This document shows, one piece after another, positions 7,152 through 16,170 of a stretch of DNA of 64,000 bases. The notes beneath the pieces are model-generated. The model did not search any database. It saw only the letters and a program-made list of their open reading frames with translations, and was not told the origin of the DNA. A program made the translations under genes and the position numbers. Source of the DNA: Candidatus Methylomirabilota bacterium (GTDB taxonomy: Bacteria; Methylomirabilota; Methylomirabilia; Rokubacteriales; CSP1-6); contig DASTFB010000087.1 of NCBI GenBank assembly GCA_035709005.1, positions 186,001-250,000 of the forward strand, written 5' to 3'. Within the stretch, counting starts at the first letter, position 1. The number at the start of each line of letters is the position of its first letter.

Positions 7152-8405
7152 TCAAGGCGTCCGACGGCGGGCCAGCCAGAAGCAGGCCGAGCCGAGCGCG
7201 CTGAAGAACACCGACGACAGGAACACCAGACGGTAGGACCCCAGGAGGTCGTGCACCGCGCCTCCGAACCAGGGCCCGATGGCGGCGCCCACGCCGTTGG
7301 ACACGTTCAGCACACCGTAGATCACGCCGAAACGGCGGCCGCCGAACAGCTCCGTGGCGATGGCGGTGATGATCGGACCCCGGGCGCCGAAGCCGAGCCC
7401 GAACAGCACGGCGTAGGCCACGAGCCATCCCGCGTGGGGCCAGGCTTCCGTCGCGATCAACGTGAGGGCGCCCGCGGCGGTGCAGCCGAAGGAGACCGTG
7501 GCGGAGACCGCGCCCCCGAACCGGTCGGCGGCCACGCCGAAGAGCGGGCGGCCCAGACTCGACATCAACCCCATCAGCCCGAAGATCGAGGCCACCAGCA
7601 GCCGCGGGAAGCCCAGGTCCACGGCGAACGCCACCTGGTGCGTGAAGACGGGAAAGACGGCCAGGGGCGTGAGGAGGTACGCGGCGAACAGCGCCCAAAA
7701 CGCGCGTGCGCGCAGCGCGCCGGCCAGGGTCGCCTCCCGCGCGCGGCGCGCGGCGGTATGATCCACGGCGCGCGAGCGCCGCGTTCCGTCGGTGCCCTCC
7801 GCCGCCGACGCCACGGGATCCCGCGTGCCGAACCACGCGGTCGGCAGCAAGACGACGAGCACGGCCAGGCCGAGCGCCAGGCTGGCCGCGCGCCAGCCCA
7901 GGTGATCGATGAGCCACTGGCTGAGCGGACTGATCACGAAGATGCCGGCGCCCATACCGGAGAACGCCAGGCCGACCATGCGGCCCCGCCGCTCCGTCAC
8001 CCAGTGGGACAGGAGCACGCCCATGGGCACCCAGCCCATGGCCACGATCCCCATGGCGCCCAGCACGCCCGTGTAGACATAAAACTCCCATGGCGTGCGG
8101 ATGGTCGCCGCGAGGATCGCCGAGGCGCCCAGCAACCCGACCCCGGCGAGGATGACGCGGCGCGGTCCCACGCGATCGACCACGATACCGGCGACGGGAG
8201 CCAGGAGACCCTGCAGCAGCGTCGACATCGACAGCGCGCCAGCGGTCAGGGCGCGCGACCAGCGGAACTCGTCGAGGAGGGCGACGAAGAAGATGGGAAA
8301 GGTGAAGAAGACGCCGTAGGCGACGGCCAGCACCAGCCACACCGCCGCGACGACCCGGTGCTGCCGTCGACCTCCGGCGGCCCCGGGCGATGGCGGGCCC
8401 GTCAC
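7152..8405 (-). CDS. Major facilitator superfamily transporter
   Basis: A 417-residue integral membrane protein with about twelve hydrophobic segments and a charged central loop (residues about 190-225, RRSRAVDHTAARRAREATLAG). The loop between helices 2 and 3 reads DRVGPRRVIL, the MFS signature. The organisation resembles monocarboxylate/oxalate-formate-type porters, but the substrate cannot be read from sequence. The GTG start at 8405 overlaps the stop of the homoserine kinase gene (GTGA), which implies translational coupling; the preceding gene's frame runs through the same region without other good starts. Confidence 0.85.
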   Translation of the reverse strand: MTGPPSPGAAGGRRQHRVVAAVWLVLAVAYGVFFTFPIFFVALLDEFRWSRALTAGALSMSTLLQGLLAPVAGIVVDRVGPRRVILAGVGLLGASAILAATIRTPWEFYVYTGVLGAMGIVAMGWVPMGVLLSHWVTERRGRMVGLAFSGMGAGIFVISPLSQWLIDHLGWRAASLALGLAVLVVLLPTAWFGTRDPVASAAEGTDGTRRSRAVDHTAARRAREATLAGALRARAFWALFAAYLLTPLAVFPVFTHQVAFAVDLGFPRLLVASIFGLMGLMSSLGRPLFGVAADRFGGAVSATVSFGCTAAGALTLIATEAWPHAGWLVAYAVLFGLGFGARGPIITAIATELFGGRRFGVIYGVLNVSNGVGAAIGPWFGGAVHDLLGSYRLVFLSSVFFSALGSACFWLARRRTP

Positions 8406-9328
8406 GCGATGGCGTGCGCGACGGCACCCTGCCCGTCGACGTCGAGGGTACGTGCGCGGCCCGCGATCTGCGCGCGCCGGAGGGCCGCCTCCATCGCTTC
8501 GGCGACGGCCTGGGCGTCGTCGGCCACCACGGCCAGCAGCGCCGGGCCGGCGCCGCTCAGCACGCATCCCAGCGCTCCGGCCCGGCGCGCCGCCGCAGCC
8601 ACCTCCGGCATCCAGGGGAACAACGACAGGCGGTACGGCTCGTGCAGCCGATCCTCCAGGGCCACCTGCAGGATCTCGGGACGGTCGGCCTGCAAGCTCG
8701 CCAGCAGCAGGGCCACCCGCTGCACGTTGAAGACCGCGTCTGAATGGGACACCGTCGCCGGCAGCACCGCCCTGGCCTCGGCGGTCGAGCTCGTGATCTC
8801 GGGCACGAGGACCACCCAGCGCAGGCGCTCGGGGACCGGCAGTGGCACGGCGGTGACTCCGTCCTTGCCCGAGCAGGACACGGTCAGGCCCCCGTAGAGC
8901 GCGGCCGCGACGTTGTCGGGATGGCCCTCGGCCCGAGCCGCCAGCGTGAGCAGCGCCGGACGGTCGAGGGGCGAGCCGAGCAGCGCATTGCCGGCCATCA
9001 GCCCGCCCACCCAGGCCGCCGCGCTGGAGCCGAGCCCGCGCGCCAGTGGGATGCGGTTCAGGCAGCGCACGGCGCATCCGGGGAAGCGACGACCGGCCGC
9101 CTCGTAGGCGGCGCGGATGCCGCGTACCACCACGTTGGGCTTGCCCGTGGGAACCTTGCCGGCACCCTCGCCCTCGACCGTCACGCTGATGCCGTCGGCT
9201 TCCTCGGCGCTCACCTCGTTGTAGAGCGCCAGGGCCAGGCCCAGCGCGTCGAAGCCCGGCCCCAGGTTGGCCGTGCTGGCAGGGACCTTGACCTGGACCT
9301 GCGGCGCTACAGCCGCTCGAGCAGCCAC
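8402..9328 (-). CDS. thrB: Homoserine kinase
   Basis: A 308-residue GHMP-family kinase that phosphorylates L-homoserine in threonine synthesis. It has the N-terminal VKVPASTANLGPGFDALGLAL motif, the ATP-binding glycine/serine loop PLARGLGSSAAAWVGG (about residues 93-108) and the C-terminal GCVLSGAGPALLAVV motif of GHMP motif 3. It overlaps ccdA by 22 nt upstream and the MFS gene by 4 nt downstream, so it sits inside a tight operon. No other threonine-pathway gene is adjacent. Confidence 0.92.
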   Translation of the reverse strand: MAARAAVAPQVQVKVPASTANLGPGFDALGLALALYNEVSAEEADGISVTVEGEGAGKVPTGKPNVVVRGIRAAYEAAGRRFPGCAVRCLNRIPLARGLGSSAAAWVGGLMAGNALLGSPLDRPALLTLAARAEGHPDNVAAALYGGLTVSCSGKDGVTAVPLPVPERLRWVVLVPEITSSTAEARAVLPATVSHSDAVFNVQRVALLLASLQADRPEILQVALEDRLHEPYRLSLFPWMPEVAAAARRAGALGCVLSGAGPALLAVVADDAQAVAEAMEAALRRAQIAGRARTLDVDGQGAVAHAIA

Positions 9329-10044
9329 GCGGGCGTCAGCGAGATGGCCCAGGCGTTGAGGACCGTGTAGTAGTTCGTGAAGACGAGCACGCCCACGACG
9401 ACGAGCAGGACGCCGGCGCTGCGCTCGACCACGGGGATGAAGGGCCGGTAGCGCTTGAAGAAGCGCAGGAAGGAGCCCAGGGCCAGAGCCGACAGCAGGA
9501 ACGGCACGCCGAGGCCGGCGGAATAGGCGACGAGCAAGCCCACCCCCCGCTGCACCGTCTCCGCCGTGCCGGCCAGCGACAGGATCGCGCCCAGAATGGG
9601 TCCGACGCAGGGCGTCCAGCCGACGGCGAACGTGATGCCCACCAGGAGGGATCCCGCGTACCCTGCGGGCTTCTCGCGCAGCTGGAAGCTCGCGGTGCGG
9701 CCCAGAAGCCCCAGCCGGAATACGCCGGCGATGTAGAGGCCGAAGAGCACGATCAGCGCGCCGCCCAGTCGACGGATCCCCTCGCGATGCTCGAGCAGAA
9801 ACTGCCCGGCCGCGCTGAACGTGGCCCCCAGCGCGATGAAGACCATGGAGAAGCCGGCCACGAAGGCGATCGCGTGCAGGAGGATGCGGCGGCGCGCCGC
9901 CGGCGCGATGTCGCCGGTCAGGTCGGCCACCGACATGCCGGTGATGAAGGACAGATACGAGGGGAACAACGGCAGCACACAGGGTGACAGGAACGAGAAG
10001 AGGCCCGCGCTGAAGGCCACCGCCACGCCGACCGACTGTCCCAT
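9307..10044 (-). CDS. ccdA: CcdA-type thiol-disulfide transmembrane transporter
   Basis: A 245-residue polytopic membrane protein of the CcdA/DsbD family that carries reducing equivalents from cytoplasmic thioredoxin to extracytoplasmic partners. The conserved FLSPCVLPLFPSYL near residue 20 and VGWTPCVGPILGAIL near residue 145 each hold one of the two redox cysteines and helix-breaking prolines. It begins 2 nt after the end of a TlpA-like gene (10047-10730), its likely extracytoplasmic electron acceptor, the usual CcdA-TlpA pairing. Confidence 0.92.
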   Translation of the reverse strand: MGQSVGVAVAFSAGLFSFLSPCVLPLFPSYLSFITGMSVADLTGDIAPAARRRILLHAIAFVAGFSMVFIALGATFSAAGQFLLEHREGIRRLGGALIVLFGLYIAGVFRLGLLGRTASFQLREKPAGYAGSLLVGITFAVGWTPCVGPILGAILSLAGTAETVQRGVGLLVAYSAGLGVPFLLSALALGSFLRFFKRYRPFIPVVERSAGVLLVVVGVLVFTNYYTVLNAWAISLTPAWLLERL

Positions 10045-10046
10045 CC

Positions 10047-10730
10047 CTATCTCGTCAGACCTTCCACCAGGGAATGCGCCGCGTCATTGTCCCAGGTTCG
10101 TGGCCCCAGCGCCAGGGCGGCCAGGTTGCCGTGCCGGTCGACGATGAACGTCGCGGGCAGCGCGCGCACGCCGTAGAGGTTGGCCACCTCGAATTTGGAG
10201 TCCAGCGCGACCGGGAACGTCAAGCGATGCTCGGCCACGAAGGGCCCGACGGGGGCGGGATCGCCGTCCAGCGAGACCGCGAGCAGGACGAAGCCACTGC
10301 CCTTGTGCTGTCGCCACAGCCGCTCCAGCGCCGGCATCTCCTCGAGGCAGGGTGGGCACCAGGTGGCCCAGAAGTTGACGAGGAGCACCTGTCCCCGATG
10401 CGCGGCGAGGCGGAAGGACTTGCCGCCCAGCAGGGGCAGCGTGAAGTCCTGCACGGCGCGGGGCCGGGACGGCCGGATCAGGTCCAGCTCGCGCATGGCC
10501 GCGTCGACGGAGATCTGACGCCCGCCCCGCGGCGTGCCCGCAGAGCCGGACGCCGGCCCCGGGGGCGCCGGCGCCGCTGGGGACGCCGGCGGCGTCTCCG
10601 GGCGGGCCGGCCGGGCGTGGACGACCGGAGCCTCGTCTTCCGCCGGACGTGAGGCGACGTAGGCGAGGCTCACGGCGATCGCCGTCAGCACCGCCGCGAG
10701 CAGAATCGAGCGAGCCAGCGCTCTCGACAT
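10047..10730 (-). CDS. TlpA-like extracytoplasmic thioredoxin
   Basis: A 227-residue protein with one N-terminal membrane anchor (SILLAAVLTAIAVSLAYVA), a Pro/Ala-rich linker (about residues 30-65) and a thioredoxin domain with FWATWCPPCLEEMPAL and the cis-Pro segment VRALPATFIVD. ATG 10730 was chosen over GTG 10742 because the GAGGG at the proper distance serves the ATG only. Its start region is shared with the divergent promoter of the peptide-binding protein gene. It is the likely partner of the CcdA encoded just downstream, for cytochrome c maturation or general thiol reduction. Confidence 0.9.
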   Translation of the reverse strand: MSRALARSILLAAVLTAIAVSLAYVASRPAEDEAPVVHARPARPETPPASPAAPAPPGPASGSAGTPRGGRQISVDAAMRELDLIRPSRPRAVQDFTLPLLGGKSFRLAAHRGQVLLVNFWATWCPPCLEEMPALERLWRQHKGSGFVLLAVSLDGDPAPVGPFVAEHRLTFPVALDSKFEVANLYGVRALPATFIVDRHGNLAALALGPRTWDNDAAHSLVEGLTR

Positions 10731-10752
10731 GGATGAAAGCACCCTCTATATT
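10724..10752 (+). promoter_or_regulatory. Sigma-70-type promoter of the ABC binding-protein gene
   Basis: TCGACA (10724-10729) and TATATT (10747-10752) are separated by 17 nt, close to the -35/-10 consensus and unusual in this GC-rich background. The predicted start near 10759 leaves a short leader holding GAGGAGG at 10767-10773 before ATG 10780. The -35 box lies inside the first codons of the divergent TlpA-like gene. Confidence 0.55.
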
Positions 10753-10779
10753 ATGCCCGCCTCGGCGAGGAGGTCGGAC

Positions 10780-12576
10780 ATGGATGAACGAGAGCTGCAC
10801 GAGCTGCTGAGAGAGGTCAAGGCCGGACGCCTGTCGCGCCGCGCCTTCATGACGTCGATGATCGGGCTGGGGCTGACGGCGCCGATGGTGAGCCAGATGC
10901 TGGCGTCGGCCGGGATCGCGCAGGCCCAGCCGAAAACGAGCGGCTTCACCCCCACCAAGCGCGGCGGCGGAGGCCTGGTGAAGGCCCTCTTGTGGCAGGC
11001 GCCCACGCTCCTCAACCCGCAGTTCGCCGTGGGGACCAAGGACCAGATCGCCTCCCGCGTGTTCTACGAGCCGCTCTGCTCCTACGACCCCGACGGCAAT
11101 CTGGTCCCCGTGCTGGCCGCCGAAGTTCCCAGCCAGCAGAACGGGATGTTGACGAAGGACGGAAAGTCGGTCACCTGGCGGCTGAAGAAGAACGCCGTGT
11201 GGCACGACGGCAAGCCGTTCACGGCCGACGACGTCGTCTTCACCTGGGAGTACGTGATGGATCCGGCGACGGCGGCCGTCACGGCCGGCCCCTACCGGGA
11301 CATCGCGCGCATCGACAAGCTGGACAGCCACACCGTGAAGATCGCCTTCAAGAACCCGGCGCCGTTCTGGTCGGCGCCCTTCTGCGGCGGCACCGGCATG
11401 ATCATCCCCAAGCACCTCTTCGCAGCGTACAAGGGGGACAAGTCGCGCGAGGCGCCCACGAACCTCAAGCCGGTGGGCACCGGGCCCTTCAAGTTCGTGG
11501 ACTTCAAGCCCGGCGACATCGTGCGCGGCGAGATCAATACGCAGTACCACGTCCCCAACCGCCCCTTCTTCGACCAGGTCGAGCTCAAGGGCGGCGGCGA
11601 CGCCATCTCGGCGGCTCGCGCGGTCATCCAGACCGGCGAGTACGACTACGCCTGGAACCTGCAGGTGGAGGACGACATCCTCAAGCGCCTGGAGCAGGGC
11701 GGCCGAGGGCGGGTCGACATCGCCGCCACCGGCAACATCGAGCACATCCAGCTCAACAACACCGACCCGTGGAACGAGGTGGACGGCGAGCGCTCCTCGG
11801 TCAAGAGCAAGCATCCGGTCCTGACCGACCCCGCCGTGCGCCAGGCCCTGAACCTCCTGGTGGACCGGGCCTCGGTGCAGGAGCAGATCTACGGGCGGAC
11901 GGGTCTGGCCACCGCGAACTTCCTCAACGCGCCCGAGCGGTTCCGCTCGAAGAACACGCGCTACGAGCTCAACATCGACAAGGCCAACCAGATCCTGGAC
12001 CAGGCCGGTTACAAGCGGGGCCCGGACGGGATCCGGGCCAAGGACGGCAAGAAGCTGAAGTTCGTCTACCAGACGTCGATCAACGCCCCCCGGCAGAAGA
12101 ACCAGCAGATCGTCAAGCAGGCCTGCGCCAAGGCTGGGATCGATGTGGAGCTGAAGGCCGTGACCGCCTCCGTCTACTTCTCGTCGGACGCGGCGAACTG
12201 GGACACCTACAATCACTTCGCCACCGACATCCAGATGTACACGACCACCATGACCGAGCCCGACCCCCAGCGCTTCATGGATCAGTTCACCTCCTGGGAG
12301 GCGGCCGGCAAGGCCAACAAGTGGCAGGGACGCAACAAGACCCGGTGGCAGAACGGGGAGTACGACAAGCTCTGGAAGGCCGCCGAGTCCGAGATGGATC
12401 CGGTCAAGCGGGCGAGCCTGTTCATCCGGATGAACGATCTCGTCATCCGCAACGTTGTCGTCATCCCCGTCGTCTACCGGCCGCGCGTGGCCGGTATCTC
12501 CAGCCGGCTGCGGGATGTCGTCCAGAGCGGCTGGGACGTGGATACCTGGGGCCTGGCCTACTGGTCGCGCGCCTAG
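10780..12576 (+). CDS. ABC transporter substrate-binding protein, peptide/opine type
   Basis: A 598-residue family-5 extracellular solute-binding protein. Residues 1-45 hold a Tat-like signal (LSRRAFMTSMIGLGL then ASAGIAQAQ), and the mature part shows the family pattern WRLKKNAVWHDGKPFTADDVVFTWEY near residue 130. The C-terminus ends VDTWGLAYWSRA. ATG 10780 is fixed by a GAGGAGG 6 nt upstream; an in-frame GTG/ATG further upstream would lie before the predicted transcript start. The two permease genes follow immediately, but no ATPase subunit genes do, so the ATPases must be encoded elsewhere or borrowed. The ligand (oligopeptide, opine, nickel chelate or other) is not determined. Confidence 0.92.
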   Translation: MDERELHELLREVKAGRLSRRAFMTSMIGLGLTAPMVSQMLASAGIAQAQPKTSGFTPTKRGGGGLVKALLWQAPTLLNPQFAVGTKDQIASRVFYEPLCSYDPDGNLVPVLAAEVPSQQNGMLTKDGKSVTWRLKKNAVWHDGKPFTADDVVFTWEYVMDPATAAVTAGPYRDIARIDKLDSHTVKIAFKNPAPFWSAPFCGGTGMIIPKHLFAAYKGDKSREAPTNLKPVGTGPFKFVDFKPGDIVRGEINTQYHVPNRPFFDQVELKGGGDAISAARAVIQTGEYDYAWNLQVEDDILKRLEQGGRGRVDIAATGNIEHIQLNNTDPWNEVDGERSSVKSKHPVLTDPAVRQALNLLVDRASVQEQIYGRTGLATANFLNAPERFRSKNTRYELNIDKANQILDQAGYKRGPDGIRAKDGKKLKFVYQTSINAPRQKNQQIVKQACAKAGIDVELKAVTASVYFSSDAANWDTYNHFATDIQMYTTTMTEPDPQRFMDQFTSWEAAGKANKWQGRNKTRWQNGEYDKLWKAAESEMDPVKRASLFIRMNDLVIRNVVVIPVVYRPRVAGISSRLRDVVQSGWDVDTWGLAYWSRA

Positions 12577-12626
12577 CGGTCCGAGGCGGGAGCCGGGTCG
12601 CCCGGCCCGGCTTCCGCTGAGGCGGC

Positions 12627-13586
12627 ATGTCCAGGTACCTCGTTCGGCGCCTCTTGATCGCCGTCCCGGCCCTCCTGGGGATCAGCCTCGTGCTGTTCAC
12701 GGTCCTGGCCCTGGCCCCGGGCGACCCCTTCGAGGAGCTGGCCACCAATCCGAATGTTCCGGCCGAGGTGCGCCTGAACCTCAGGGCGAAGTTCGGCATG
12801 GACGATCCGGTGCCGGTGCGCTACGCGCGCTGGCTCACCTCCATGCTGCGCGGGGAGTGGGGATTCTCGTTCGCCAGCCGCGTCGACGTCGACACCTTGA
12901 TCCTCCAGCGGCTGCCTACCACGCTCATCGTCTTGGGCTCCGCCCAGCTGCTGGGGCTGCTCATCGCGCTTCCCGTGGGGACGCTGTCGGCGATGCGCCC
13001 CTACTCCATCTTCGACCAGGTGGCGACGACGTTCGCCTTCATCGGCTTCTCGCTGCCGACGTTCTTCACCGGCCTGCTCTTCATCCTGCTCTTCAGCATC
13101 TATCTCGACTGGCTGCCCTTCATCTATCGCGCCGACATCGCGGCGACCGGCTGGCAGTGGTACTGGGAGCACCTCAAGCAGGCCATCATGCCCGTCACCG
13201 TGCTGGGCCTCTTCCAGGCCGCCTCGCTGACCCGGTTCACCCGCTCGGCGGTCCTCGACGTGATCCGGCTGGATTACGTCACCACCGCCCGGGCCAAAGG
13301 GCTCTCCGAGCGCGTCACCATCCTCAAGCACGTGATCCGCAACGCCCTCATCCCGGTGGTGACGCTGGTCGCGCTCCAGCTGCCTCAGATCTTCACCGGA
13401 GCCGTGGTCACCGAGCAGATCTTCCGGGTTCCCGGCATCGGGTCCCTGCTCATCTCGGCTATCCTGGCCAACGACACGCCGGTGATCATGGCCATCACCT
13501 TCGTGTTCTCGTGCCTGGTCGTGCTCTTCAACCTGGTGGCGGACCTCGCCTACGGCTGGCTCGACCCCCGGATCTCCTTCCGCTGA
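12627..13586 (+). CDS. ABC transporter permease, DppB/OppB type
   Basis: A 319-residue inner-membrane permease. The N-terminus SRYLVRRLLIAVPALLGISL is characteristic of DppB-like subunits, followed by the large periplasmic loop and the EAA-like cytoplasmic loop containing DYVTTARAKGLSERVTILKH (about residues 213-232), which contacts the ATPase. Its TGA shares one base with the ATG of the next permease, so the two are translationally linked. Confidence 0.93.
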   Translation: MSRYLVRRLLIAVPALLGISLVLFTVLALAPGDPFEELATNPNVPAEVRLNLRAKFGMDDPVPVRYARWLTSMLRGEWGFSFASRVDVDTLILQRLPTTLIVLGSAQLLGLLIALPVGTLSAMRPYSIFDQVATTFAFIGFSLPTFFTGLLFILLFSIYLDWLPFIYRADIAATGWQWYWEHLKQAIMPVTVLGLFQAASLTRFTRSAVLDVIRLDYVTTARAKGLSERVTILKHVIRNALIPVVTLVALQLPQIFTGAVVTEQIFRVPGIGSLLISAILANDTPVIMAITFVFSCLVVLFNLVADLAYGWLDPRISFR

Positions 13587-14527
13587 TGGCCGACGACGCC
13601 GCCTCGGCCGCCATTTCGGCTCCCGTTCTTCCCCGCGGCGTGGCCAGCGACACGCTCTGGACCGAGATGCGGCGCCGCTTCCGACGCCATCGTCTGGCCA
13701 TGGCGGGGACGCTGGTGCTCGCCCTGATGGTCCTGGCGGTCCTGGTCGGGCCGCTAATCTACCGGGTGCCCGTCAACGAGATCGATTTCCGGGCCAAGCT
13801 CCAGGGACCGTCCTGGGCGCATCCGCTCGGCACCGACGATCTCGGCCAGGACCTGCTGGCCCGCATGCTCTATGGCGGGCGCATCTCGCTGGCGGTCGGC
13901 CTGGCCGCCATGCTGATCGCGATCACCGTCGGCACGCTCATCGGCGCGCTGTCCGGGTATGTCGGCGGCGTGATCGATCAGGCCCTCATGCGCGTGACCG
14001 ATCTGTTCCTCTCCCTCCCGCAGCTACCGCTGCTGCTGCTCATCGTCTACCTCTTCCGTGACCTGCTGAAGAACGCGCTGGGCGCGGAAGCCGGGGTGTT
14101 CGTGCTCATCGTGGCCGTCATCGGCGGGCTGCGCTGGATGCCGGTGGCCCGTCTGGTGCGTGCGCAGTTCCTGTCCCTGCGCGAGAAGGAGTTCGTCGAA
14201 GCCGCGCGCGCGCTGGGCGCGCCCCCGCCCCGCGAGGTGATTCGCCACATCTTGCCCAACGCCGTGGGCCCGGTGATCGTGGCCGGCTCGCTCGACGTGG
14301 CCACGGCCATCATCGCCGAGTCCACGCTGTCGTTCCTCGGCCTGGGCTTCCCGCCCGACATCCCGACCTGGGGACGGATCCTCTTCGACGCCAAGGACAA
14401 CCTGGACTTCGCCCCTCACTGGGCGGTGTTCCCGGGGACGGCCATCTTCCTGACCGTGCTGTCGATCAACTACGTGGGCGATGGGCTGCGCGACGCGCTG
14501 GACCCTCGGCGAGTGCTGGGGGATTAG
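13586..14527 (+). CDS. ABC transporter permease, DppC/OppC type
   Basis: A 313-residue permease with the DppC-type N-terminal cytoplasmic segment (LWTEMRRRFRRHRLAMAGTL), the characteristic HPLGTDDLGQDLLARMLYGGR after the first helix, and the EAA loop FVEAARALGAPPPREVIRHI. It ends 4 nt before a strong bidirectional hairpin terminator. No ATPase genes follow, which makes the operon incomplete as an importer. Confidence 0.93.
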   Translation: MADDAASAAISAPVLPRGVASDTLWTEMRRRFRRHRLAMAGTLVLALMVLAVLVGPLIYRVPVNEIDFRAKLQGPSWAHPLGTDDLGQDLLARMLYGGRISLAVGLAAMLIAITVGTLIGALSGYVGGVIDQALMRVTDLFLSLPQLPLLLLIVYLFRDLLKNALGAEAGVFVLIVAVIGGLRWMPVARLVRAQFLSLREKEFVEAARALGAPPPREVIRHILPNAVGPVIVAGSLDVATAIIAESTLSFLGLGFPPDIPTWGRILFDAKDNLDFAPHWAVFPGTAIFLTVLSINYVGDGLRDALDPRRVLGD

Positions 14528-14531
14528 GGAC

Positions 14532-14558
14532 ATGGGGGGCCCCGAGATGGCCCCCCAT
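14532..14558. terminator. Bidirectional hairpin terminator
   Basis: Perfect 10-bp inverted repeat ATGGGGGGCC / GGCCCCCCAT around a 7-nt loop, placed between the convergent permease gene and the UGSC selenoprotein gene. There is no long U-tract on either strand, so it is a GC-rich hairpin terminator rather than a textbook one. Confidence 0.6.
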
Positions 14559-14574
14559 TCCCCCCAACGCGTAT

Positions 14575-15105
14575 CTAGCCCTGGCCCTGCAGGAGGAGCT
14601 TGGCCACCTCGGACACGATCGCGCGAGCCCGTTGGTCCAGCTCGGCTTCCGTGAGGTTGGCGATCGGGTGCGGCATCATCAGGAACCGGTAGTCGGGGAG
14701 CCCCCACTGGGTGGCCATGGCCCGGCCTGTTCCCTCGAACACGTCGGTCACGATCGAGGCCGAAGGCACGCCGGCCTTCTCGAGGACGATGCCGTCGAGC
14801 ACACTGCCCGACGAGCAGGACCCTCAGTCGCCGATGCCGGCGACCACGACGTCGCAGGTCCGGCGCACCTCCTCGACGATCTCCTCGTGGGCGGGCACGC
14901 TGGCGTTCCGCTTGCGCCACATGCGCGCCGAGGCGGCCCCGTACTCCTGGACCAGCAGATCACCGATCTTCTGGAGCAACCGGTCGGAGTTGAACTTGGT
15001 GTTCTCGATGAGGGCCACGCGCTTGCCGGTGAGCGACGTCGGCCGGGCCGTGTAGGCGATGGCCTGCCGGGCCGCCGGGGTGGTAGGGTCGAGGAGCTCG
15101 ATCAT
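14575..15105 (-). CDS. Stand-alone UGSC-motif selenoprotein (Sec94)
   Basis: A 176-residue protein read through an in-frame TGA at 14824-14826: DVVVAGIGD-U-GSCSSGSVLDGIVLEKAG. The frame continues without shift for 82 more codons of sensible protein sequence (TDVFEGTGRAMATQWGLPDY, MPHPIANLTEAELDQRA). The Sec-Gly-Ser-Cys motif defines the UGSC selenoprotein family, and a Sec/Cys pair two residues apart suggests a selenenylsulfide redox centre, though the reaction is not known. Its ATG overlaps the TGA of the preceding partner-domain gene (ATGA). The same strand carries a second UGSC domain, aligned throughout, in the fusion gene at 16171-17769. A hairpin at the same distance after the UGA as in the paralogue serves as SECIS. 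Confidence 0.93.
14793..14813 (-). promoter_or_regulatory. Candidate SECIS hairpin of the stand-alone UGSC gene
   Basis: Positions +11 to +31 after the UGA fold as an 8-bp stem CGUCGGGC/GCUCGACG (one G-U pair) with loop AGUGU. Spacing, stem length and loop are the same as in the fusion paralogue (loop AGUAU). Base pair 16/26 is G-U here and U-A there, and pair 18/24 is C-G here and G-C there, so pairing is kept despite substitutions. Confidence 0.8.
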
Positions 15106-16139
15106 CGCTTGATCTCCTTTGTCACGGCTTGGCAGGAGCGCCGGCTGCCCCAGCCGGGAATGTAGGCGGAGAAGGCTCCGGCTCGCCCGCCTGCGGCCAC
15201 GACCAGAATATCATCGGGCGTTTCCACCAGCGGGCGCATCTTGCTCTCGTCACCCGGCTGAACCGGGCCGGCCATCCGCTGGGTCCGCCTGAGGTGGGCG
15301 TGGGAGTTCTGGGTGTGCTCCCACACGAAGCGGCGGATCTCCGGCTTGCCCCAACCGCCGGCGGCGATGGTCCGCATGTGCTCGCCGGCGATGATCAGCG
15401 CGTAATGCGGCTGCCCCATCACGTTGCCGGAGATCCGCATGGCGTCGCTGAGGGTGGTGAGAAACCCTTCGGCGGTATTGGAGAGCTGGTTGTACACCTG
15501 ATGGGGAGCCTCGGCGGCCATCACGGTCACCGCGCTCTGCTCGGGCCGGAGCCCCCGCTCCACGTGCAGGGGCGTCCACGGACTTTCCTCCTCGTTCTCC
15601 CCGATCACGTAGGAGAGCTTGCCGGGATGGCCCAGGGTGCCCCGGTCCAGCGTCCCCGGCCAGGATCCGCACACGTTGCGCATGATCAAGCGCACGGCCC
15701 GCCCGATGGTGAGATTCGAACGCCAGCCCGGCCCGAAGAGATTGTCGCCGCAGTTGATGTCCAGCTCCCGCCGGATGGGCCCGTTGACGATCATCAGCAC
15801 CCCGGCGCCGGCCGTCGAGGTGCCGGGCCCGTGATAGGACCACCGCGGGTCTCCGATGGCCTCCACGGCAGCGACCACCACCGGCATGTAGGCGGGGAGG
15901 CAGCCGGCCATCACCGCGTTGATGGCGACCTTCTCGGCGGTGATGGAGACCGCGCGGTGCTCGACGTAGGACACCTGGTGCTGCGGCTGCAGCCGGACCG
16001 CCTCCAGCATGGCCCGCACCTTGGCCTCGGTCGGGGGCACGACGGGCAGACCGTCGCTCCACCCTTGCTGAAAACAGAACTCGATGGCGTCGTCCGCGCT
16101 TGCCACGGAGTGACGCTGCGACGTCAACGTGACGGACAT
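15102..16139 (-). CDS. UGSC partner protein (uncharacterised conserved family)
   Basis: A 345-residue soluble-looking protein that I cannot assign to a named family. It aligns over its length with the C-terminal two-thirds of the UGSC fusion protein. Shared blocks are QGWSDGLPVVPPTEAKVRAML, MIVNGPIRRELDIN, the strongly conserved TLGHPGKLSYVIGENEEESPW followed by PLHVERGL, and the C-terminal PDDILVVAAGG. The conserved His, Glu and Gly residues suggest an enzyme or metal/cofactor binder. ATG 16139 follows an AAGGAG with good spacing. The gene overlaps the stand-alone UGSC gene by 4 nt, so partner and selenoprotein are made together, and the fusion elsewhere in the operon implies they act as one complex. 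Confidence 0.85.
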   Translation of the reverse strand: MSVTLTSQRHSVASADDAIEFCFQQGWSDGLPVVPPTEAKVRAMLEAVRLQPQHQVSYVEHRAVSITAEKVAINAVMAGCLPAYMPVVVAAVEAIGDPRWSYHGPGTSTAGAGVLMIVNGPIRRELDINCGDNLFGPGWRSNLTIGRAVRLIMRNVCGSWPGTLDRGTLGHPGKLSYVIGENEEESPWTPLHVERGLRPEQSAVTVMAAEAPHQVYNQLSNTAEGFLTTLSDAMRISGNVMGQPHYALIIAGEHMRTIAAGGWGKPEIRRFVWEHTQNSHAHLRRTQRMAGPVQPGDESKMRPLVETPDDILVVAAGGRAGAFSAYIPGWGSRRSCQAVTKEIKR

Positions 16140-16170
16140 GGCGCTCCTTTCTCCAGCGGCGGCCACCCTA

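Noticed and set aside
14785-14796. Alternative 4-bp SECIS hairpin GACG-GCAU-CGUC in the stand-alone UGSC gene
   Set aside because: A longer 8-bp hairpin at +11 to +31 that matches the paralogue in spacing and loop is clearly better.
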